Positions 53,470-63,824 of a stretch of 64,000 nucleotides of DNA are shown here, piece by piece. This stretch comes from Ditylenchus dipsaci (Eukaryota > Nematoda > Chromadorea > Rhabditida > Anguinidae), in contig SADC01000451.1 in assembly GCA_004194705.1 (NCBI GenBank), forward strand, positions 29,454 through 93,453, in the 5' to 3' direction. The position numbers and the translations under genes are program-made. Each line of letters opens with the position of its first letter. Position 1 is the stretch's first letter. The notes beneath the pieces are model-generated. The model was not told the DNA's origin, ran no database searches, and saw only the letters and a program-made list of their open reading frames with translations.

Positions 53470-54653
53470 CAGTAGCGGAAAAAAGTATTGGAGCAAGCAC
53501 ATATTTTTTGAAATCATTGTGTAGCTTTCCAAATTCACAACATTCTACAATAATTTTCAACCAAGGAGGTTGCCCGCAATCTCAGCTACATTTTGAGCAC
53601 AAATATGCCAAAAAAGATTAATTTTTGTTAGCATACCAATGCTATATGTAAAGCCACTCATTTCTGGGGTGGAAAAAAGTATTGCAGCAAGCGCTGTTTC
53701 GTTAATGTTTCAAGATTTTAGGAGTTGTTTGCTAGTTATTTTTAATGAGTTTTACAGCACTGTTTCTTAGCTACAATTTGATAGGTCAAACACTTCTTTT
53801 GATCATTCTGAGAAAAGTTATGACCATCAACAAAAAAGTGTCAATTTCTAGTCAAAATCAAAGTAAATCTAAGGAAAATGGTTGTTTGGTCACATAAATA
53901 CTGACTTTTCTTAAAAGTTTGAATATCAAGATGACCAGTTAATGCACTGTTTGAATATTTAACAATTTCTTTACAAAATGGCATGTAAGCCTTTTTTAAG
54001 GATTGCACAGGCTGAGAAACGGACGGTTGAAGTTAAAACAAGTAAAAAACATCTATTTTTGCCTTATTTTGAGACATTTTCACTTCTTTCAACTTCAACC
54101 GTTCGTTTCTCAGCCCTGTGCAATCCTTAAAAAAGGCTTACATGCCATTTTGTAAAGAAATTGTTAAATATTCAAACAGTGCATTAACTGGTCAATCTTG
54201 ATATTCAAACTTTTAAGAAAAGTCAGTATTTATGTGACCAAACAACCATTTTCCTTAGATTTACTTTGATTTTGACTAGAAATTGACACTTTTTTGTTGA
54301 TGGTCATAACTTTTCTCAGAATGATCAAAAAGAAGTGTTTGACCTATCAAATTGTAGCTAAGAAACAGTGCTGTAAAACTCATTAAAAATAACTAGCAAA
54401 CAACTCCTAAAATCTTGAAACATTAACGAAACAGCGCTTGCTGCAATACTTTTTTCCAGAAATGAGTGGCTTTACATATAGCATTGGTATGCTAACAAAA
54501 ATTAATCTTTTTGGCATATTTGTGCTCAAAATGTAGCTGAGATTGCGGGCAACCTCCTTGGTTGAAAATTATTGTAGAATGTTGTGAATTTGGAAAGCTA
54601 CACAATGATTTTCAAAAAATATGTGCTTGCTCCAATACTTTTTTCCGCTACTG
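53470..54653. mobile_element. 1.18-kb mariner-like palindrome nested in the previous element
   Basis: CAGTAGCGGAAAAAAGTATT at the left is mirrored by AATACTTTTTTCCGCTACTG, TA on both sides (53468-53469, 54654-54655). The two halves are near-perfect reverse complements throughout with a short loop near 54065, so the element is essentially one hairpin. No protein. Confidence 0.9.
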
Positions 54654-54736
54654 TATGTGGTCAACAACCATTTTCCTTACATTTTATTTGAATTTGACTA
54701 GAAATCGACACTTTTATTTCTATGGTCATAACTTTT

Positions 54737-57658
54737 GGCATTGGGGCGTTTCGTAACTTTTCGGTAAAATTACCGAAAAGTTACGAAACGCCTTATCATA
54801 ACGCCAAGTATTTGAAATTCAAAATTCATTCTTAATTTTATGCGGTCGGGTGTATTTTCGTGTTATGTTTTCTCTTCGTGTCTAGTTTTTTCTTGCGTAA
54901 TTTTTATATCTATTTTTCCAGTTGCTTTCATGAAAGAGTTCAATTGGTCGAATAATGATGTGGTCGAGCTGCTGCAGCAATTGAAGAACAAGAAAGTTAA
55001 GTATAATGACGTGGCTGCTTACTTTATGGACAGTACAAGAAGAAGTGCACTCAAAAGACGATTTACAATCATTTGCCAAAGGAAGCTGTCGTAAATACGT
55101 ACTTCAGCCAACTGGATTTCGTGTAAAATATTCCGCCATTTTTAGACCTTTTAAATTGCTGGTGATTTAAGGCCACTGCAAACTGAGTTGGTAACCAAAT
55201 GATTGCGCTAAAGAAAGCAGTAAATATCGGCTCTACAAGAAGATCAAGGATCGCGTTTTTGCATGCATTGATTGTACTGAGTAATTACTTTTAGTTTTTT
55301 GCAATCGTCCATATAATCTAATATCGCGTTTTCAGTTTGGAATTCCGTCCAGTTCCGGTGCCTATGATCAAAGAAACCGATCGTGAATTTTCACTCAATG
55401 GGGGAATCCATGCTCAGAATGTCGCCTTCACCTAATAAACGAGCTATTTCTAGAGATATTGATCGTGTGATGAGAGAAGAAGTCGAAGAAAATCTTTTGA
55501 TGAAACCTCAGCAAGCGCATGAAAAAGGACTGCAGCAGGCGTTGAAAATTTCAATTCAGACTGGACAAACTGGTAAAGAGCCATCATCAATTGCTATTAG
55601 ATTCCCACCTTGGCACAAAGTTCGAAATGCGTACTACCGGCGAAGAAGAATGGCTGCAACCAACGTGAGGGATCCTTTTTTGCCTCCGAAGGTCTACAAC
55701 AACACATACTGGTCTTTTGTGGCTGAAATTGAAGAGAGGTTGCTAAATATATTAATAAGATTCGTTCAGAAATTTATGTTTTCTAGATGGCTTTCCTTGG
55801 CTGATGAAAAGAACGGGCTGGTGGTATTCGCTTCGGACGGTGATTACAAGGCCGCTGCTCAGAGTGCTTTGTTAATGGCCGACGAAACTTTTGATTTGTG
55901 TCCAATTGGATCTCTCAGTTATATGTGATCCACGGACTGGTAATTCTTTTTATGCGAGTTGTCTTATTTAGCTGTAATTTGTAGTTTCATGAGGAATGGA
56001 TAGCAGTTGCAACCTGTCTGATGAAAAACCGGTTGGAGTCCAGTTATGACATTATCTTCCAGCACATTCAATCGAAATGGGCGGAGATTGGCGTTAACCG
56101 ATCTTCGAAGCATTCCATTGTGACTACGAAAAGGCCGAAATGAATGCAGCGACAAAAGCGTTTGTATTAGCGTAATTTTTAACTATTTTTGCTCAAATTG
56201 GGGATTTATGATGCTGATTCAGAAAATTCGAGGATGCCTATTTCATTATTCCAAAGCTATTCTGCGCAACACACAATTCTCTGGGGTTCAAACGGCATTA
56301 CGAAGAGGACGAAAGGTTTCGGGACTTATCAAGATTGTATATGGCGCTTCCACTTCTTCCAAAAGATCAAATGGCTTCAGTATGGAGGAATTATCTAAAG
56401 GGTCAACTGGAACTAGCGGGAGCATCTACTTTCTCCGAATATTTTGAGGTTCAATGGATCAACAAGAAAGCTGATTTGTGGGCATTTTCCAAAGTGATCT
56501 CGTTTGATACCTGTCCATCACGCTTCTCATTGGTCGCTCGTGGTATGCGTTAATTTGACATTATGCATTTACAATTTAATTAAGTTAGTCAAAGTTAGCA
56601 AACAACGACTAGTCTACTATGATTCTCTACACGGTGATGGTAGTAAATATCTCTCCCAAGTCAAGTAAGATTATTAGTCTATCTGTTTCATCAGCACCTA
56701 TATGTTAGAGAGTTTTTGCAAGTAGAATCAGTTCAAAAAGGTTACAAGGGGTTGGATCCGAAAAACTGGCTGGCTTTTATGGACAAGTATATCACAAATA
56801 TTTGCTTATTACACACTGAATTTTTGCAGACAATTGCGATGCAACAGAATGCTTATGATTGTGGGCTTTTCCTTTGTCGCTTCGCTGAGATCGCGTCCAG
56901 AATGAGCCAGATGAATTGTGTTCAGCAAGATGTGAATCGATTCCGCAAGCAAATGGCTATAGAAGTGGCGGCTGGAGCGTTGCAGAAAAATTGATATTTT
57001 TCGATTGTTATGTTCATCTAATCCTTTTTTGTGTTATTGTTGATGTGTTGAATAAAACAAGAATTTGGTTTGTTTGGGTGGCACCGTTTTCGGCTTTTTA
57101 CTAAAAGATGAGAGAAGTTAAAATAAGAGGTTAGTTTAGGTCGATGATAGAAGAGTAGATTAACTGGTACCTCGTGGCGACAAAGCAAACTGTTTGCTAT
57201 GAAGAACAGACATATGGATAGTTGTAAAACGGGTTGTAAGCCGATGCTCGGTGTTAAAGTACATACCAGTGCCACTTAAAATCATTACATCTAAAATCTT
57301 CCGGTTGCAATCTTCCAATATTTTCTCAATCTTCCCAAATCATCCTGGGGAGATTTAGTTGTTGAGTTAAATACCTGCTTTAAATTTTTGAACGGCTTGG
57401 AGGAATTAAAAATACTGTAAAACGAGCAAAAGAATCTCAAACAAAAGATGCGAAATCTTAGACACAAGAGGATCCTCATAAAGTGGTGCCTTATACCAAT
57501 ATAGTAGAAAAAGTAGAGAGAGCGAAAAGATATAAGAAAACACACCCGACCGCATAAAAATTAAGAATGAATTTCGAATTTCAAATCCTTGGCGTTATGA
57601 TAAGGCGTTTCGTAACTTTTCGGTAATTTTACCGAAAAGTTACGAAACGCCTACGCAC
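54737..57658 (+). mobile_element. MULE with Ulp1-like protease, 2.9 kb, 10-bp TSD
   Basis: Flanked by CATAACTTTT (54727-54736) and CATAATTTTT (57659-57668), 9 of 10 identical. Terminal inverted repeats are about 120 bp; each contains a 47-48-bp palindrome starting GGCGTTTCGTAACTTTTCGG, then CTTATCATAACGCCAAG and GCGGTCGGGTGTATTTTC. Long ends and a 9-11-bp duplication are MULE hallmarks, and the encoded protein agrees. Confidence 0.9.
54930..56994 (+). CDS. MULE transposase with C-terminal Ulp1-type cysteine protease blocks
   Basis: An acceptor (tttttccag) precedes ATG 54930 (MKEFNWSNNDVVELLQQLKN). Then 55380-55740 (IAIRFPPWHKVRNAYYRRRR), 55790-55920 (WLSLADEKNGLVVFASDGDY), QLYVIHGL in a shifted frame, 55984-56160 (FHEEWIAVATCLMKNRLESS, then HCDYEKAEMNAATKAF), 56210-56470 (GCLFHYSKAILRNTQ; ALPLLPKDQMASVW): the MULE core with D-Y-E and CLFHYS. 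From 56500 follow HWSLV (catalytic His, 56528), YYDSL (Asp, 56621), QQNAYDCGLFLCRF (Gln; Cys at 56860) and the stop at 56992-56994: a complete Ulp1/SENP triad in order. Whether transposase and protease are one protein or two is not certain. Several single-base frame slips. Confidence 0.82.
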
Positions 57659-58173
57659 CATAATTTTTCGTATAATAATTCAAAAAAAAGTTTGATATAC
57701 CAAATTGTAGCTGGATATGCCACAAAATATTGAATCATTGTTTTGTTTATTTGTCAAAGTTGTTGTCAATGAAGATGTTAGAAACTGAATCGTCCGCTAT
57801 CAATTGTCGGGAGAAAAACGAGGGGTTTCCAAACCGCCTCAAGCAATCGCGCAAAATTGATATTTTTATAACAAGTAGTAGGCTATAATTGTAGCCCTTT
57901 AAGTGCTCTACAAACTGCCTATCGCGATTTTTAAAAGCATTTAAAAATTTTTACGAAAAAACAGTAAGTCTAATAATAAACGTGCCGTCCGCTATCAATT
58001 GTCCGCAACTGTATGTTTTTCACATTTTACAATTTACAAATATTGTCGGCGAGAAAAATCAATCTGTAAAAGCAGAATTTCAAAAAATGACCTAGAAAAA
58101 AAAGTTAATGCCGTTTCAAAATGGGGAAAAAATAACTTGCTGTATAGTCAACTCTCGTTATGCAGTTAACTCT

Positions 58174-58613
58174 CTAGTAGCTCGCGTTGGGCCCGCCTGC
58201 GGCGGGCACCCGCTCGCGGCCACGCTGCTTTATGAAACTAATATGTCTTTCTACTGGCTCACATAACTGCTTAGAAAGCTGAGATTCAGGGCTGCACGGC
58301 GAATGCTGCAGCAAAACTTCCTGACTCTCGAAAAAAAAAACGACAATAAACCGAGAGCTGAAAAAAAGGAACAAAGGAGAGAAGATACCTAAGGCTAGAG
58401 CGAAGGATGACCGCATCAACAGAGAAGAGAGCCAGAATTTTTTAAACCGAGAGCTGAAAAAAACTTAATATCCTCACTAAAAACCCAAAACATAAAACCA
58501 AAAAAAAAACAAAATCCAAAAAGGTCATTCTAGTCCTGAGATTCCACGCTTCGATTTAATAAAATATCAAAAGTGGACAAACAGACAAAACATCTTTAAT
58601 ACTATATAGGAGA
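58174..58613 (-). mobile_element. short Helitron, 440 bp
   Basis: On the minus strand it starts TCTCCTATATAGTATTAAAG with GTTTTGTCTGTTTGTCC and ends with the hairpin GCCCGCCGCAGGCGGGC, then 13 nt and CTAG. The 5' wording matches that of insect Helitrons. No gene. Confidence 0.7.
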
Positions 58614-58669
58614 TTTCACAAAACTCATTTATGGAATACGCCAGACCACGGCCCACCAAGATCCCTATA

Positions 58670-59096
58670 CAGTCAAACCTCGATATAGTGGCCCCACCTC
58701 AAGTTCGTTCCCACCTAGGGTCCGACACTTTTTTTTAACCCTGTTTTTGAAATAATTATTGATTATGTTATGACAGTCTGGTCGCAAATATCGTAAGGAT
58801 TCCGATTTTGCCGATCGTTTTTTAACTAAATAGTTTTTGCATTTAAAAAGCAAAACCTCGATATAGTGGCCCTCTAATTTTTTTAAGGGGGGCCACTATA
58901 TCGAGGTTTGCTTTTTAAATGCAAAAACTATTTAGTTATTAAAAAACGATCGGCAAAAATCGGAATCCTTACGATATTTGCGACCAGACTGTCATAACAT
59001 AATCAATAAATTATTTCAAAAACAGGGTTAAAAAAAGTGTCGGACCCTAGGTGGGAACGAACTTGAGGTGGGGCCCACTATATCGAGGTTTGACTG
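58670..59096. mobile_element. pogo-like palindromic MITE, 427 bp, second copy
   Basis: CAGTCAAACCTCGATATAGT at the left is mirrored at the right, TA on both sides (58668-58669, 59097-59098). Shares with 128-554 the blocks AAGTTCGTTCCCACCTAGG, TCCGACACTTTTTTT, GCGACCAGACTGTCATAAC and CCGATCGTTTTT, and has the identical length of 427 bp, though the first 50 nt differ. Confidence 0.88.
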
Positions 59097-59199
59097 TACA
59101 AATATCAAAACTCACTGTTGCACCAACAATCAGAGTTTGTGATAAGCAATACCTCTTTTTCAAAAATTTTCGAAAAATTCAAAAAACACATATTGCGAG

Positions 59200-59760
59200 C
59201 CTACCCGCTCTCCAATTACCCATACCTGCTCTCCAGGTACCCTTACTCACTCTCCAGGTACCCCTACCCACTTCCAGCTACCCCTTCCCACTCTCCAGGG
59301 GTAAAATATCGATTACCGACGGTCAATGAATTTTTTTTTGAAATTTTTTGATCAAAATCGTCAATTTTCAGGACAAGTTTCTGGAAAGTCGACCCTAATA
59401 ATAAAATTCTATCCTGAATCCGAATCCGTTGAGATCAGATCAAATAATTTTTATGGGCTGATATATAGCTATTTTGAGTAGATAGACCAGGAATTTGGCA
59501 CCATTTACCTATTTTAGTAGATATCTCAGTCTGTAAAAAATATTTCGATCTGATCTCAACGGATGCGGATTCAGGATGAGATTTTAGGGTCACTTTCCAG
59601 AAACTTTTGCCCTGAAAATTGATGATTTTGATCAAAAATTTTGAAAAAAAAAAATTCATTGACCGTCGGTAATCGATAGCCGTCCTCTCCAGCTACCCCT
59701 ACCTACTCTCCAGGTACTCCTTTTCACTTTCCAGGCACCCCTGCTCGCTTTTTTCCAACC
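59200..59760. repeat. CTCCAGGTACCCCTACC tandem repeat with an inner palindrome
   Basis: Units of ACTCTCCAGGTACCCCTACC on both sides of a clean inverted pair at 59312-59682 (GATTACCGACGGTCAATGAA and complement). Confidence 0.7.
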
Positions 59761-60414
59761 TACATGCTAATGACAAACTTGGACAAAAAACTAAAAAAAC
59801 AAACAATAAAAAGCTCATATGTTATATATTAGGGTTGGGTAATTCTCCGGAGAAATACTTTCCGGTACTTAGCCGGGTAATTACCGGTAATTACCCGAAA
59901 AAGCGGAGAAATACTATTTGCTGATACCTAAACTGGATGTTACCCAAACCACCTGAATGGTACCCAAACCACCGGTATAATACCCAAATCACCTGGATAG
60001 TGCCCGACCATCTGGATGTTACCCGAAACACCGGGATGGTACCCAAACCACCTTAATGGTAACCAAATAACCGGTATGGTACCTAAACACCTGGATGTTA
60101 CCCAAACCACCTGGATGGTACCCAAATCCCCTAGATACTACCCGAACCATCTGGATATCATTCAAAACACCTGGATGATACCTAAACCACCTGGATGATA
60201 CCTAACCAAAAATTTCTGGCTGAGTAGGGTGGGTGGATTGGTTAATAGTTAATTTTAATAAAAAGTGAATGGTTAGTGGCGATGTGATATTGTCGACCAT
60301 AATTGCCATAAAATTTTCTACGAAGAAAGCAATTATACTTGTAAAAAAAACATTCAAAAGAAATCTGCCTAAAATGAAAAAGATATCGCAGAAAAATTAA
60401 AATAATGAAAAAAT

Positions 60415-60490
60415 GTATCAGCTGGAGTCGAACCTTTGACATTAAAAAGGAGACCAGTAGTGTAAAGGAAAAACATGGCTCAAGCGGGAA
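60415..60490 (-). ncRNA. tRNA-like remnant inside the hAT element
   Basis: Complement contains CAAAGGTTCGACTCCAGCTG, a B-box-like sequence, and upstream GCTTGAGCCATG. A weak A-box only. Could be chance. Confidence 0.25.
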
Positions 60491-60599
60491 GTGATTCATG
60501 CGTAATTAGAAAGTAAACATTGCCCCCCCCCTCCCGGCTCCGACTTGACGCAATTCTAAAGCAAAAACAGAAAATAAGAAAGCTTCATACTTTTATAAC

Positions 60600-60720
60600 A
60601 ACCAACCTCTAAGTGTTTCTCCATTCTTTTCGCATCTGACTTGTAGCCAGCATTGCAGAACTTGCACAAACCGACCACTGTAGATTCCCATTTGTATTTC
60701 TTTTTTCAACTCGATTGTAG
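60600..60720 (-). pseudogene. BED/hAT zinc-finger exon
   Basis: Minus strand reads STVVGLCKFCNAGYKSDAKR, then MEKHLE and a GT donor followed by VGCYK-like sequence: C-x2-C...H...C finger of hAT transposases. No catalytic domain was found in the 1.1-kb element, so this is a remnant. Confidence 0.6.
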
Positions 60721-61084
60721 TAATTCCAGCACAGGAAAAGGGTTTGAATTTGGACATCTAAATTTTCCATCTATAATATTGAATAGAACAGCAGAAAAAG
60801 ACAGTTTTCAGAAAAAAATATCGAAGGTCAACTGCAATAAATACTAAAAAATAGTATTATCCGATTTTTCTTTCGGAGAAATACTCATATTTCTCCGGGT
60901 AATTACCCGGGTAATTACCCGGAGAATTACCCATCACTCAACCTATTATATATAGACAACTTTTCTCTCAAGACAAAAACAAAAAATTCAAAAAAGGATA
61001 AATTTAAATTCCCTCTGAATGACCACCTGCATACTCTTTGACGCATCCCTGTTTAAAGTCGTCATTCCTTGCCCATTTTTTTCT

Positions 61085-61386
61085 AAAGAAAGCTGAGATT
61101 CAGGGCTACAAAATGGACATCCCGCCCTAGCCGTAAAAACCCATTTAGATCCAAGATTTCGACTCTCGAACGAAAAAAAACGACGATTCGCTTACTAAAA
61201 CCCAAAAATTAAAATAAAAAAATCTCAAAACCAAAATCCCAAAACAATCATTCTACTCCTGAGATTCCAAGCTTTAATTTAAAAAAAAAATTGACCAAAA
61301 AACCGAACAAAAACACTCCAAAAAAACAAAAAAATCAGAAGTGAACAGACAGACAGACAAAACATCTCTAAATACTATATAGGAGA
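61085..61386 (-). mobile_element. Helitron 5' part
   Basis: Minus strand begins TCTCCTATATAGTATTTAGA with GATGTTTTGTCTGTCTGTC, the same family start as 58613. The sequence AAAGCTGAGATTCAGGGCT is shared with 58276-58294 and 63827-63842. A terminal hairpin and CTAG were not found, so the 3' end is lost or diverged. Confidence 0.55.
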
Positions 61387-61614
61387 TAGTGCAAAGTTCT
61401 TGAAAGCACTGTTTTCCTTTTTTCGAGAATTTATTGATATGAGGACATATATGTCTGAGATGCTTTTGTTCGTTTGGCAAAATAAATTTGTTTTCTTATT
61501 TTCGGGCTTCTATTTCCTCGTTTACACTATTGAATACTAGGGACCACAGGCGCCTCTATCGTTTTTGATATTTGAATGAAGTGATGTGCTAATCCATCAC
61601 ATTTCCCCTTAATT

Positions 61615-62180
61615 ACTCCTTCCTGGTACCCCTTCCTTACTGGCTACCCCTCTTCCTGGCACACCCCTACCTACATACTTACCGCCACCGTCATCCTCTG
61701 TACTTTGTCGAAGTTTTGGAAGCGGGATGTGTGCAGGTAGTTCGGTCCTATCCTGGTGGTTCGGGTACTTTACTTGTGATTTTAGGTTATCCACGTAACT
61801 GAATTAACTCATCTTGGTGGTTTGTGTACCATCCTGGTGGTTGTAGGTATCAACGTAGTTTGTGCTCCATCCTGATGCTTCAGGCTCTTACTCACTCCTC
61901 TGAAATACCTACCCACTTCACTGCCATACCATTCCCCTCGACTGGCATACTTACCTACTTCACTGACATGCCTACCCACTACCTTGGCATGCCTACCCAC
62001 TACACTGGCATACCTATCTACTCCCCTGCCATGCCTACCCACTCTCCAGCATACCTGCCCACTCCCCTGGCATGACCACCCACTCCCTTGGCATGCCTAC
62101 CAACTTCGCTGGCATGCCTACGCACTCCACTGGCATACCTACCTACTCCCTTGGTATGTCTACTCACTCCCCTTTTGCAC
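61615..62180. repeat. imperfect tandem repeats, GGCATRCCTACCCACTCC type
   Basis: Right part (61900-62170) repeats CTGGCATGCCTACCCACTAC about twelve times; left part (61615-61860) has related CCTGGTGGTTNGGGTAC units. Open frames across it are low-complexity artefacts. Confidence 0.7.
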
Positions 62181-62451
62181 TAAGAAATCCATAATTCCTG
62201 ACAACAAACAATACTTAGCATGCTCGATTTGCTTTCATACGACTCTGGAAATCAAACTTGACTGCATACTTTTAAAGTCCTCTCGAGAAAATAAAGATTT
62301 GAACTAAGATTTTCCTGATCCCTATTTTATGACGGCTCAAATCGAAAACGCCCGTCAAAATCATTAAATCTCCCGTCAAATTTTTAAAAAATTCTCCTTC
62401 TCAGTGTATATCTTTCAAATTTTTTAATTTTTTTGCATTAGCATGTAGCTC

Positions 62452-63824
62452 GGCAACCGGACAAAAGCCCTTTTAAAAACTTTTTGACGGGCGACAAAAG
62501 CCCTTTTTTGGTTTTTTCGTCGGGGACAAAAGCCCTTTTTGGTTTTTTTCGTCGGGCGACAAAAGCCCTTTTTCAGTTATTTTGTCGGGCGACAAAAGTC
62601 CTTTTTCTCATTTTATTTTGCTTTAACACTCCGCTGTCCGGCGTGATCCATTCATTCAATTTAATCGATTCATCCAGTTGTTTCATTTCTTTGGTTGTTT
62701 GAATTTTGGTTGTCAAACAAGAAGGACCGGCGCCTTACAAGCGCTATTATATACTTTTTCAATGTGCCTCGATTCAGGTGGCAAATGCTTCTGGTCATAC
62801 TTATGTACTATAAACATAATTCTTAATGATCATGGTCGTCTATGTAGTTCGGCTAGTAAAATTCACAGCAAAATCCATTTTTTGTGAATTTGGACTATGA
62901 CTTTAAGGCCTTGAAATTGAATCACGCCTTTCAATAGCTCAAAGTGTAGTTAAGAAGTTTTGCTACAACGTAACATTGAGTTCCAACTAGTGTTTTTCGT
63001 AAACGAATACGAAACCAATTCGAAATGAAATCAAAGTGAAATTTCAAATGAAATGAAAACGAAAACGAAATGGGGGTCCCAAAACGAAATGAAAACAAAA
63101 ATTTCGTTTTCGTTTCATTTCGTTTTGAAATCGATTTTGTTTTCGTTTTCGCTCTTTTGAGGACACAATTTCGTTTTCACTTTGTTTCCGCAAATTCATT
63201 TTGTTAAACTTGATTTCGTATTCGTTTTCAAAAACACTGGTTTCCAACATCCAATCGTGAAGTCCATATTTGCATGCAGATTATGCGTCAAACCTATTCC
63301 CTCAAGTTTTTAAGAAAAAGAGAGTAATAGATGCTTAAAGTTACGGAAAAGTTTTGTTGAAGAAATAAAAACGCCTTAAATTTGACGAGCTGGCACAACG
63401 AATGCAGTGCCCCGGATACTCTGCTCGAAGCCAGTGACCATTGGGCTGGAGTGAAGAGAGAAGCTGCGGATACAACCCCCCGTTGCCTCACAAAACCTAA
63501 GAATGAATGAATGATCGATTGAAAAGTTGCCTCGGTTTTTCTTGTTGACTTTTTTAAGTTGCGCTTAATCACAAAATAGACCAGCCGTATAATATAATAT
63601 TATTTAAAAGTAAAACAAGAAAAAATGAAAAAAAAAATTTTTGAAAAAAAATCAACAGGGGGACCAAGGCAAAAATTTTAACAAAAAGGGGCTTTTTGTC
63701 GCCCGACAAATTAACTAAAAAGGGCTTTTTGTCGCCCGACAAAAGGAGAGCGAAAAAGACCTTTTTTGCGGCTTTTTGTCGCCCGACAGAAAGTTTTTTT
63801 AAAAGGGGCTTTTGTCCGGTTGCC
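62452..63824. mobile_element. foldback element with GGGCGACAAAAGCCC tandem ends
   Basis: Starts GGCAACCGGACAAAAGCCC, ends GGGCTTTTGTCCGGTTGCC, flanked by TGTAGCTC (62444-62451) and TGTAGCCC (63825-63832), 7 of 8 identical. Each end has three to four units of GTCGGGCGACAAAAGCCCTT. The interior holds a hAT MITE (62988-63240) and no recognisable gene. Confidence 0.85.
62988..63240. mobile_element. hAT-like MITE, 253 bp
   Basis: TAGTGTTTTTCGTAAACGAA at the left is mirrored by TTCGTTTTCAAAAACACTGG; flanks GTTCCAAC and TTTCCAAC match at 7 of 8. Arms are arrays of AAACGAAATGAAAACG-type units. Confidence 0.7.

Larger units (their letters stand above)
52776..58011. mobile_element. pogo/mariner-like palindromic element carrying two insertions
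   Basis: CAGTTGCGGACAATTGATAG at the left is mirrored by CTATCAATTGTCCGCAACTG at the right, with TA outside both ends. Arms of about 230 bp (52776-53005, 57781-58011) are near identical and repeat the motif GACAATTGATAGCGGAC internally. Subtracting the two insertions inside (53470-54653, 54737-57658) leaves about 1.1 kb. Confidence 0.85.
52256..58150. mobile_element. outermost inverted pair of a four-level nest
   Basis: GGTGTAACAAGAAATTCCCC with ATTTCGAAATGGCCATAACT and TTCTGTTTTTACAGATCGAT on the left is mirrored on the right by AATCAATCTGTAAAAGCAGA and CGTTTCAAAATGGGG. Diverged, so the oldest layer. A lone related arm occurs at 45420-45505 beside the K2P gene. Confidence 0.55.
59830..60945 (-). 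mobile_element. hAT element, 1.1 kb, perfect 8-bp TSD
   Basis: Starts TAGGGTTGGGTAATTCTCCG, ends GGAGAATTACCCATCACTCA then ACCTA, flanked by TTATATAT at 59822-59829 and 60946-60953. Ends carry repeats of CCGGGTAATTACC. The left half has a tandem array of TACCCAAACCACCTGGATGG (59935-60215); the right half has a BED-type finger exon. Confidence 0.88.

Noticed and set aside
53100..54700. Possible regularly spaced repeats suggesting a CRISPR-like array
   Set aside because: The repeats are mirrored, not direct, and belong to nested inverted-repeat transposons in a eukaryotic genome.
61824..62307. Frames rich in TPLPWHAYPLHWH and similar
   Set aside because: Readings of the GGCATGCCTACCCACT tandem repeat.
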